Source: CAYUNE01 sp964446115 | GTDB taxonomy: Bacteria; Desulfobacterota; Desulfobulbia; Desulfobulbales; Desulfobulbaceae | Direction: 5' to 3' | Assembly (NCBI GenBank): GCA_964446115.1 | Contig: CAYUNE010000024.1 | Location: 1 to 20,790, forward strand | DNA length: 20,790 bases | Shown here: positions 14,734 to 20,790 of the stretch, in pieces | How the letters are laid out: each line of letters starts with the position of its first letter | How positions within the stretch are numbered: the stretch's first letter is position 1 | Notes under the pieces: model-generated | The model's input: the letters and a program-made list of their open reading frames with translations, nothing else | Databases searched by the model: none | Told to the model about the DNA's origin: nothing | Translations under genes and position numbers: made by a program

Positions 14734-15722
14734 AGATCGTCCAGTTCATGGCCTCGGCCGGTTGGGGCGGGGCCGAGAGCGTCTTTGTGTCCCTGGCCGG
14801 TGAACTGGCGCGCCACCACGAGGTGTACGCCCTGCTGCTGCGCGACACCGTCTATGCGGAACGTTTTTCATCCCGGGTACGCCTCCGCACCCTGCGCTCA
14901 CATCCTACCCGTTACAACCCCCTGCTTTCGCTGGAACTTGCCCGACTGCTCAGACGGATCCGTCCGGATATCGTCCACACCCATGCGGCCAAGGCTTCGG
15001 AACTGCTGCGTCCCATCTGCCGGTTGCTGGGTATTGCCCACCTGGGGACAAAGCATAACGCCAGGAAGGGAAGAATCTTCAACCGGATGAAATGGGTCAC
15101 CGCGGTTTCCGCCGTGGCGGCCGATTCCATCAAACCCGCCGGCGGGAGCCGCCTTCACGTTATCGCCAACGGCATACGGCCGCAGACCCTGCCTCCCGTT
15201 TCCAGGCCGGACTGTTTCACCATGCTGGCCGTGGGGCGCCTGGACCGGATCAAGGGCTTTGATCTCCTGGTCGATCAGGTGCTGGATCTCCCCTTCTCGT
15301 TCCGGCTGCTGATCATCGGCGAGGGGCCTGAAAAGGATGCCCTGGAACAGCGGATCAGGCAGGGGGGAGGAGAAAAACGGATTACGCTTACCGGCTTCCG
15401 GGAGGATGTGCCGCTGTTGATGAAAAAGGCGCATCTGGTGGTGATCAGTTCCCGTTCCGAAGGCTTCAGCAATGTGCTGGTCGAGGCGCTCTTCTATGCC
15501 GATTGTCTGATATCGACGCCGGTGGGAGAGCCGGCGGCGATCCTGCCGCCGATGCTGCTCACCGACCGCCGCACCCTGGGCAGGAAAATCGCGGAGGTCC
15601 ATGCCCGCTATGCCGAGTTCGCAGCCGCGTTTGCCCGCATCCGGCAACGCCACAGCGATAACTATTTGCTGCCGGATATCGCCCGCCGTTACGGGGAGCT
15701 GTATGGGCGGATGGTCGGCTGA
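14730..15722 (+). CDS. GT4 family glycosyltransferase
   Basis: A 330-residue GT-B glycosyltransferase. The N-terminal half has KIVQFMASAGWGGAESVFVSLA with the glycine-rich acceptor-side loop and DIVHTHAAKASELLR. The C-terminal half has LAVGRLDRIKGFDLLVD, LLIIGEGPEKDALE, LTGFREDVPLLMKKA and the EX7E motif SEGFSNVLVEAL with Glu244 and Glu252. It is a usual length for this family, slightly short at the C terminus. It resembles LPS core or lipid-linked oligosaccharide glycosyltransferases, but the substrate cannot be read from sequence. The start ATG at 14730 overlaps the previous stop by 4 bp. It is the last gene of the plus-strand run; the convergent ligase gene ends 16 bp away, and no clear hairpin terminator lies between them. 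Confidence 0.9.
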   Translation: MKIVQFMASAGWGGAESVFVSLAGELARHHEVYALLLRDTVYAERFSSRVRLRTLRSHPTRYNPLLSLELARLLRRIRPDIVHTHAAKASELLRPICRLLGIAHLGTKHNARKGRIFNRMKWVTAVSAVAADSIKPAGGSRLHVIANGIRPQTLPPVSRPDCFTMLAVGRLDRIKGFDLLVDQVLDLPFSFRLLIIGEGPEKDALEQRIRQGGGEKRITLTGFREDVPLLMKKAHLVVISSRSEGFSNVLVEALFYADCLISTPVGEPAAILPPMLLTDRRTLGRKIAEVHARYAEFAAAFARIRQRHSDNYLLPDIARRYGELYGRMVG

Positions 15723-15738
15723 TGCATTCGGGGAAGAG

Positions 15739-16935
15739 TCAGAAGCGGCGTTTTTCAGGTGAGGAGAGCAGAACGCCGGAGAGAAAGGCGAAGTAATGGC
15801 CCTGGTGGGAGTCGAAGAGAAAGGAGTTTGCCAGGCAGCCCAGCGCCATGCTGAAAATCACCCCCTGCAGCAGCCACCGTTCCACCCCCTGCATATGAAG
15901 CGATGAATACCACTGGGCGATAAACAGGCCCAGAAAGGCCGCCATTCCCACAAGCCCCAGCTGGACGCCGATGAAGAGATATTCGTTGTGGGGGTTGTCC
16001 GTGGGCTTGACCCGGGCCTTCCTGATGAGCTCGTCATGGGTGAGGGCAAAGGAACCGGTGCCGTGGCCGAAAATCGGCTCCTGCCGGATGAGCTGCCAGG
16101 AGTCATACCACCAGTCCAGCCGTTGTCCCATGGAGGTCCGCGCCATACCCGGTCTGTAGGTACGGATTTCCGTGATCGCGGCCTGCATCCTGCCGGAAAA
16201 GGAGGGAGAGGTGGCAAAGACGCCGCCCACGGCCAGGGCAAAGAGAACCAGGGAGAGCAGGCCGGTCTTCCACGAGGCCCGCTGACGGATGAAGAGCAGT
16301 ATGAGGAAGAGAAAGGTGATCATGCCGGTGCGACCCGGGGCGAAGTAAAGGATGTTGATCACCGTGGCGGCCAGCACGGCGGCCCAGAAGAGACGCCCCT
16401 TTCTCTCCCCGGTCTCGCAGAGGGCATGGGCTGCGCCAAAGGCCAGGATCGCCATGAAAAAGTTGTGGGTGATGTGGTAGACCAGGGAGTTGCCGTACCT
16501 GTCGGTGGGAAGCAGACCGGCGCTCATGCCGTAGGAGACCAGCAGCAGGGTGATGCAGCCGGCGGCAAAGGCGATGACGGCCCGCCGCCGGTCGCGGGGG
16601 TGACCGTTCATCAGGGAGATGACCAGGGGAATGTAGACCAGTTCCCGGTATTTTTTCAGGTTGTCGATGATCTCCTCCCAGCCGGCCGGTGAGTAGAACA
16701 TGCCGATGAGAAAGAGAAGGAAGAGCAGGGAAGAGGCCTGGATTGCGGGGCTTGTGGTCAGCAGGTCCGGAAATTTTTTCAAATCACCGGAAAGCAGCCA
16801 GAAAAGGACGGAAAGGGCGGCAAACAGGCCCATAAAAGAGGTGGACAGCGGGATGAAAAAACAGGTGGCGATGATGCAGAAGCGGCCCGCCTGCTGCAGA
16901 AAGTCCACCACATTATGGGAAAGTTGAAGACGCAT
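15739..16935 (-). CDS. O-antigen ligase / polymerase family membrane protein
   Basis: A 398-residue polytopic membrane protein with about ten hydrophobic segments from residue 15 onward, matching the Wzy_C/WaaL family (PF04932). WaaL joins O-antigen to lipid A-core in the periplasm and Wzy polymerises repeat units; these cannot be told apart reliably here, but ligase is the commoner annotation. Seen: PAGWEEIIDNLKKYRELVYIP near residue 90, a periplasmic-loop motif GHGTGSFALTHDEL starting at residue 290 and PHNEYLFIGVQLGLVGM with His316, the conserved HN(E/x)YL signature. The start is ATG at 16933-16935; the nearest purine-rich site (AGGA) is distant, so initiation is only moderately supported. 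It lies 117 bp downstream of msbA on the same strand and converges with the glycosyltransferase run, which supports a role in the same glycan pathway. Confidence 0.85.
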   Translation of the reverse strand: MRLQLSHNVVDFLQQAGRFCIIATCFFIPLSTSFMGLFAALSVLFWLLSGDLKKFPDLLTTSPAIQASSLLFLLFLIGMFYSPAGWEEIIDNLKKYRELVYIPLVISLMNGHPRDRRRAVIAFAAGCITLLLVSYGMSAGLLPTDRYGNSLVYHITHNFFMAILAFGAAHALCETGERKGRLFWAAVLAATVINILYFAPGRTGMITFLFLILLFIRQRASWKTGLLSLVLFALAVGGVFATSPSFSGRMQAAITEIRTYRPGMARTSMGQRLDWWYDSWQLIRQEPIFGHGTGSFALTHDELIRKARVKPTDNPHNEYLFIGVQLGLVGMAAFLGLFIAQWYSSLHMQGVERWLLQGVIFSMALGCLANSFLFDSHQGHYFAFLSGVLLSSPEKRRF

Positions 16936-16994
16936 GATGCCCGTTTTTTTTCGTCCTGTCCCGGTCTGTTAGCCAAGAGGTACATTTATTATAC

Positions 16995-17015
16995 CGCCGG
17001 GTTGCGAACCCGGTG
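16995..17015. other. GC-rich hairpin in the msbA-ligase gap
   Basis: CCGGGTT at 16997-17003 pairs perfectly with AACCCGG at 17007-17013 around a 3-base loop, extendable by a G-U and a C-G pair. On the minus strand it is followed directly by TATAAT (complement of 16988-16993) rather than a U-run, so it could be a weak msbA terminator or sit within the spacer of a promoter for the ligase gene. No good -35 box is placed 16-18 bases upstream of that TATAAT. The remaining gap sequence shows nothing further of note. Confidence 0.3.
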
Positions 17016-17037
17016 AGTGGTTACAACGCTGTTAACG

Positions 17038-17055
17038 TGATCGGTTTGCCGATCA
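17038..17055 (-). terminator. Stem-loop at the msbA stop codon
   Basis: On the minus strand TGATCGG, beginning with the msbA TGA stop, pairs with CCGATCA around a CAAA loop (7-bp stem, 4-base loop). No U-run follows, so it is at best a weak or factor-assisted terminator or an mRNA 3' end-stabilising structure. Confidence 0.25.
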
Positions 17056-18783
17056 AGTATACTGCATGTTGTGTAATTTTTCATACTCGCCGTGTTCGGC
17101 CAGCAGAGATTCGTGGGTTCCCTCTTCGACGATTCCGCCGTCCTTGACCACGATGATGCGGTCGGCGTTTTTGATGGTGGAAAGGCGGTGGGCGATGATG
17201 AAGGTGGTGCGGTTTTTCATCAGGTTGTCCAGGGCCCGCTGCACCACGCGTTCCGATTCCGTATCCAGGGCCGAAGTGGCCTCGTCCAGGATGAGGATCG
17301 GCGCGTTTTTGAGAATGGCCCGGGCAATGGAAATTCGCTGTCTTTCTCCCCCCGAGAGCTTGACCCCGGACTCGCCGATCACCGTGTCGAATCCCCGGGG
17401 CAGCTCCCTGATAAAGTCCAGGGCATGGGCGGCGGCAGCCGCCTTTTCGATCTCTTCCAGGCTGTGGTCGGGCTTGCCGTAGGCGATATTGGCGGCCACG
17501 GTGTCGTTGAAGAGGATGGTCTGCTGGGTGACGATGGCAATCTGGTTTCGCAGCGATTCCAGGGTGACGTCCCGGATGTCGGTGCCGTCGATTTTCAGGC
17601 TGCCGCTTCGGATTTCGTAAAAACGGGGGATGAGGTTGGTGAGGGTGGTTTTGCCGCCGCCGCTGGGTCCGACGATGGCCAGGGCCTCGCCTGCCCGGAC
17701 CAGCAGGTTGATGTTGTCCAGCACCTTGGCGCCGTTGTTGCCGTAGGCAAAGCAGACATTGCGGAATTCGATGGTGGAGCGGAAGGGGGGCAGGTCCCGG
17801 GCATCCGCTTTTTTCTCGATATCGGGCCGGGTATCCAGCAGGGTGAAGACCCGGGTGGCCGCCGCCATCCCCTGCTGGATGGTGGAGTTGACCTTGCTGA
17901 CGCCCTTGATGGGATCATACACCATGATCAGGGCCACCAGGAAGGAGAAGAACTCACCCGGGGTCATGGTGCCGCGGATGACCTCGTTTCCGCCGAACCA
18001 GATGATCATGGCAATGCCGATTCCGCCGATGAGTTCCATAACCGGGTGCTGGAGGCAGCGGTAGCGGGCATCCTGCATGAGAATATCGAAAAGGGTGTTG
18101 ACCTGTTTCGTGAAGCGTTTGCCTTCGTACTCCTCCATGTTGAAGGCCTTGACAATGTGGTTGCCGCCGATGGTCTCGTGGAGAATGTTTGATATGTTGG
18201 CGGTTTCTTCCTGGGTTCTTGTGCTTAGCCTGCGGAAGTATCGGCCGAATTTCACTATCGGGAAGACCGCGGCCGGCATGATGATAAAGGAGAGCAGGGC
18301 CAGGCGCCAGTTCATATAGAAGATGATGCCCAGGAGAATGATCACCTGGAAAAAATCGCGCAGGATGCCCACCAGGGCATTGGAAACGGCGCCCTGCATG
18401 AGGTTGACGTCGGAGATGACCCGGGAGATCAGCTCTCCGGTGGGAATGTTGTGGAAAAAGGAGAGCGACTGGGCGTGGATATGGTTGAAGATCCGGATTC
18501 GCAGGCTCTTGATGATGGACTGGCCGGTTCGCTCCAGCAGATACTGGTAGAGGTAGTAGAAGACTCCCTTGAAGAAGAAGACCAGGATGACGACAATGGG
18601 CAGCAGGTTGAGGAAGAGAACGTTTTTGTTGATGAAGATCTTGTCGAGGATATCCTTGACCAGATAGGTCTGCACTCCGCTGAAGGCGGCCACCAGGATC
18701 ATGGAGACCGTGGCCAGCAGCATTTTCCCGCGGTAGGGATGGATAATCCCGTACAGCCGTGATAAAATTTCTTTATTTGACAA
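17053..18783 (-). CDS. msbA: Lipid A export ABC transporter MsbA-type (ATP-binding/permease)
   Basis: A 576-residue ABC half-transporter that works as a homodimer in the inner membrane and flips lipid A-core (or another lipid-linked glycan). Residues about 20-310 form the six-helix membrane domain; the coupling-helix region includes RVISDVNLMQGAVSNAL. The nucleotide-binding domain has Walker A GPSGGGKTT at 372-380, a Q-loop VTQQTILFNDTVAANIAYG, the signature LSGGERQR starting at 476, Walker B ILILDEATSALD with Asp500 and Glu501, and the switch His in IIAHRLS. Length is close to E. coli MsbA (582). The start is a TTG at 18781-18783; no ATG fits and no Shine-Dalgarno is obvious, but the N-terminal elbow-helix homology begins there. 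Neighbouring O-antigen ligase and glycosyltransferase genes support lipid A/LPS export over a general multidrug role. Confidence 0.88.
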   Translation of the reverse strand: MSNKEILSRLYGIIHPYRGKMLLATVSMILVAAFSGVQTYLVKDILDKIFINKNVLFLNLLPIVVILVFFFKGVFYYLYQYLLERTGQSIIKSLRIRIFNHIHAQSLSFFHNIPTGELISRVISDVNLMQGAVSNALVGILRDFFQVIILLGIIFYMNWRLALLSFIIMPAAVFPIVKFGRYFRRLSTRTQEETANISNILHETIGGNHIVKAFNMEEYEGKRFTKQVNTLFDILMQDARYRCLQHPVMELIGGIGIAMIIWFGGNEVIRGTMTPGEFFSFLVALIMVYDPIKGVSKVNSTIQQGMAAATRVFTLLDTRPDIEKKADARDLPPFRSTIEFRNVCFAYGNNGAKVLDNINLLVRAGEALAIVGPSGGGKTTLTNLIPRFYEIRSGSLKIDGTDIRDVTLESLRNQIAIVTQQTILFNDTVAANIAYGKPDHSLEEIEKAAAAAHALDFIRELPRGFDTVIGESGVKLSGGERQRISIARAILKNAPILILDEATSALDTESERVVQRALDNLMKNRTTFIIAHRLSTIKNADRIIVVKDGGIVEEGTHESLLAEHGEYEKLHNMQYT

Positions 18784-19053
18784 GGTAATATATGAAGTTA
18801 TGCAACCGCTTTCCCGGTACCGATCACCGTGATGGCGCAGGAAGCGGCGACCAGGGTCCGTAACCGGATACCGGCGGGAAAATGGGTTGCCGATGGGCAG
18901 GACGGCCTGCGCTTCCGGTGTCGCTCCCCTGTGGCCGGGAGGCGGCTCAGCTGTTTTTGTGGGAGACTATAGCTGGTCGGCAGGCTTTAGGCAAATGGAA
19001 ATGTCGCAGGTGTTCATCGAGTCGTTTTCAGGGACAAAGGAGGGGATACGCAT
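18784..19053. other. 270-bp divergent intergenic region between msbA and comM
   Basis: No convincing gene is seen. The stretch must hold the promoters for msbA (leftward) and comM (rightward), but I find no pair of boxes with good match and spacing. A TTGACA at 18776-18781 on the plus strand lies inside the msbA start and has no partner -10. Several short CCGG-type inverted repeats occur near 18812-18880. The only strong signal is the comM ribosome-binding site AGGAGGGG at 19038-19045. Confidence 0.4.
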
Positions 19054-20589
19054 ATGATCGCCACGGTGTTGACCGCAGCGGTGAACGGGGTGGAGGGGCA
19101 TATTGTCGAGGTGGAGGTGGACCTGGCCCAGGGGTTGCCCTTTTTTTCCACCGTGGGCCTGCCCGAGGGCGCTGTGCGGGAGAGCAAGGACCGGGTCAAG
19201 GCGGCCATCAAAAACTGCGGTTATGATTTTCCCGCCCGCCGCATCACGGTCAATCTGGCGCCTGCCGCGGTGCGTAAGGCAGGCGCCGGCTATGACCTGC
19301 CCATTGCCATCGGCATCCTGGCCGCCTCCGGTCTGTTCCAAATGGATGATTGCCGGCAACAGCTGGTGGTGGGGGAACTTTCCCTGGACGGAACGGTGCG
19401 ACCGGTACGGGGTATTTTGCCCATGGCGCTGGCGGCCCGGGACTCGGAGGCGGTGGAACGTTTTTTCGTGCCCGCCGCCAATGCCGGTGAGGCCGCGGTG
19501 GTTGAGGGAATCGATATCGTCGGTGTGGAAAGCCTCAGCCATCTGGTGGAGATTTTATGCCGGATCAGGAAACCCCGCATAACCCGGGTGGAGATCGACG
19601 AACTATTTCAACGATCCCGCAGCGGCGGGGTTGATCTTGCCGAAGTCAGGGGGCAGGAGCATGCCAAGCGTGCCCTGGAGATTGGAGCTGCCGGCGGCCA
19701 CAATATTCTGCTCTCCGGAGTTCCCGGCACCGGCAAGACCATGCTGGCCCGGCGACTGGGCACCATCCTTCCGGATCTCGGCCTGGAAGAGGCCCTGGAA
19801 ACCACCAAGATCTACTCCACCACCGGTCTGCTGCCGGAGGATACGCCGCTCATGGTCAGCCGTCCCTTCCGGGCCCCCCATCACACCATCTCCGATGCCG
19901 GCCTCATCGGCGGCGGGCAGACACCCCGGCCCGGCGAGGTCTCCCTGGCCCACAACGGCGTGCTCTTTCTGGATGAACTGCCGGAGTTCAGGAAGCATGT
20001 GCTCGAGGTGATGCGCCAGCCCCTGGAAGACGGTATCGTTACCATTGCCCGCGCCGCCAATACCTTGCAGTTCCCCGCCCGTTTCATGCTGGTTGCCGCC
20101 ATGAACCCCTGCCCCTGCGGCTACATGGGAGATTTCAAGCGCCCGTGCAGCTGCAGCCCCGCGCAGATCCGGCGCTACCGCAGCCGGCTTTCCGGGCCGC
20201 TTCTGGACAGGATCGATCTCCATGTTGAGGTGCCGCCGGTGCGGGTGGAGGAGCTGGAGGAGACCGCAGAGGGAGAGAGTTCCGCGGTTGTGCGGCGGCG
20301 GGTCAACCGCGCCCGCCTCATCCAGCGGCGACGGTTCGACTCCCTCGGGGGCGTATTCTGCAACGCCGGTATGGGGGCCCGCCTTGTGCGGGAATACTGT
20401 TTGGTGGGCGGCGAGTCCTCCCGCCTCCTGCGCCGGGCCGTGGAGCAGTTGGGCCTGTCGGCACGGGCCTACACCCGGATTCTCAAGATCGCCCGCACCA
20501 TCGCCGATCTCGACGACTCCCCCGACATCGCCACTCCCCATATCGCCGAGGCCATCCAGTACCGCCGCATGCAGTATGGAGATCAGTGA
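19054..20589 (+). CDS. comM: YifB/ComM family Mg-chelatase-like AAA+ ATPase
   Basis: A 511-residue member of the ComM family. In Haemophilus and Vibrio, ComM is a hexameric helicase that promotes branch migration during natural transformation; many non-competent bacteria also carry it. Residues 1-170 form the Lon-protease-like ChlI N-terminal domain (VEVDLAQGLPFFSTVGLPEGAVRESKDRVKAA with the long GYDFPARRITVNLAPA segment). The AAA+ core has Walker A GVPGTGKT at 222-229 and Walker B VLFLDELPEF with Asp307 and Glu308. The MNPCPCGY and CSCSPAQIRRY Cys-containing motifs and SGPLLDRIDLHVEV follow, then the C-terminal helical lid with RAYTRILKIARTIADL. ATG 19054 has a strong AGGAGGGG 8 bases upstream. 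Length matches the family. It is single, divergent from msbA, and convergent with the tRNA gene. Confidence 0.93.
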   Translation: MIATVLTAAVNGVEGHIVEVEVDLAQGLPFFSTVGLPEGAVRESKDRVKAAIKNCGYDFPARRITVNLAPAAVRKAGAGYDLPIAIGILAASGLFQMDDCRQQLVVGELSLDGTVRPVRGILPMALAARDSEAVERFFVPAANAGEAAVVEGIDIVGVESLSHLVEILCRIRKPRITRVEIDELFQRSRSGGVDLAEVRGQEHAKRALEIGAAGGHNILLSGVPGTGKTMLARRLGTILPDLGLEEALETTKIYSTTGLLPEDTPLMVSRPFRAPHHTISDAGLIGGGQTPRPGEVSLAHNGVLFLDELPEFRKHVLEVMRQPLEDGIVTIARAANTLQFPARFMLVAAMNPCPCGYMGDFKRPCSCSPAQIRRYRSRLSGPLLDRIDLHVEVPPVRVEELEETAEGESSAVVRRRVNRARLIQRRRFDSLGGVFCNAGMGARLVREYCLVGGESSRLLRRAVEQLGLSARAYTRILKIARTIADLDDSPDIATPHIAEAIQYRRMQYGDQ

Positions 20590-20614
20590 CAATTCGGTGC
20601 CTGTGATCGGTTAT

Positions 20615-20653
20615 GAAAAGGGGAAAAACAGAGGGGAAGGAGGAAGGGAAAAA
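20615..20653. other. Homopurine tract downstream of comM and of the tRNA
   Basis: Of 39 bases, 38 are purine on the plus strand (one C at 20629). On the minus strand this is a pyrimidine tract starting two bases after the encoded CCA of the tRNA, with short U-runs. It may serve as a transcript end or processing region for the tRNA; no hairpin accompanies it. Confidence 0.35.
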
Positions 20654-20728
<75 letters not shown>

Positions 20729-20755
20729 GCAAAATGCCGTCAACCGGCATGTTGC

Positions 20756-20784
20756 AAAATAGAGATTGCCGGAAGCGATGTCAA
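20756..20784 (-). promoter_or_regulatory. Sigma70 promoter of tRNA-Gln
   Basis: On the minus strand a perfect TTGACA (complement of 20779-20784) is followed after exactly 17 bases by TATTTT (complement of 20756-20761). Transcription would start near 20749, about 20 bases before the mature tRNA 5' end. The short leader holds a 6-bp stem ATGCCG/CGGCAT (20734-20739 with 20745-20750) that could be part of the 5' precursor removed by RNase P. Confidence 0.75.
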
Positions 20785-20790
20785 GGAAAA

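Noticed and set aside
16995..17015. Possible tRNA T-arm remnant or attachment site: the minus strand reads a 5-bp stem with loop TTCGCAA
   Set aside because: The loop lacks the invariant A58, no acceptor or anticodon arm is found, and there is no integrase or repeated partner nearby; it is treated as a plain hairpin.

Overview
The window reads as a stretch of core chromosome from a GC-rich, Gram-negative, diderm bacterium. The envelope genes (msbA, an O-antigen ligase-type protein, three GT4 glycosyltransferase domains, an ELM1-family protein) show the outer-membrane lifestyle. The stand-alone IMP cyclohydrolase, FolE2, PyrR and the overall style fit Desulfobacterota (the former sulfate-reducing Deltaproteobacteria), but that placement is an inference and no single marker here proves it. 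No insertion sequence, prophage, integrase, CRISPR array or other clear mobile signature is visible.

Layout. Positions 3-4760 are on the minus strand: folE2 (dihydroneopterin triphosphate synthesis), then a large secreted DUF4838 protein, then a DUF362 protein. An AT-rich divergent promoter region (about 4690-4840) separates them from hslR (Hsp15, S4 domain) on the plus strand, which has a clean sigma70-type promoter.

After a 139-bp gap holding a perfect 9-bp stem-loop, positions 5379-15722 carry nine plus-strand genes packed with overlaps or gaps of at most 22 bp: IMP cyclohydrolase (the N-terminal half of PurH only), purN, pyrR, a soluble sensor histidine kinase-like protein, a peptidase-U32/RNA-hydroxylase family protein, an ELM1-family protein, a fused double GT4 glycosyltransferase, an SGNH-like hydrolase with Cys in the nucleophile position, and another GT4 glycosyltransferase. 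The spacing suggests one long transcription unit that starts in nucleotide metabolism and ends in surface-glycan assembly.

Converging on it, on the minus strand, are msbA (lipid A flippase) followed by an O-antigen ligase-type membrane protein. Together with the three glycan genes they form a compact envelope polysaccharide/LPS locus: sugar addition (GTs), possible decoration (SGNH protein), flipping (MsbA) and polymerisation or ligation (ligase).

The right end holds comM/yifB (AAA+ helicase of the Mg-chelatase type) on the plus strand and a tRNA-Gln(CUG) on the minus strand with its own consensus promoter.

The most unusual items are the internally duplicated GT4-GT4 protein, the Ser-to-Cys SGNH protein beside it, the coupling of nucleotide genes to an atypical kinase and envelope genes, and the Arg/Gly-rich inserts of the U32 protein. 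I see no completely unfamiliar multi-gene system.
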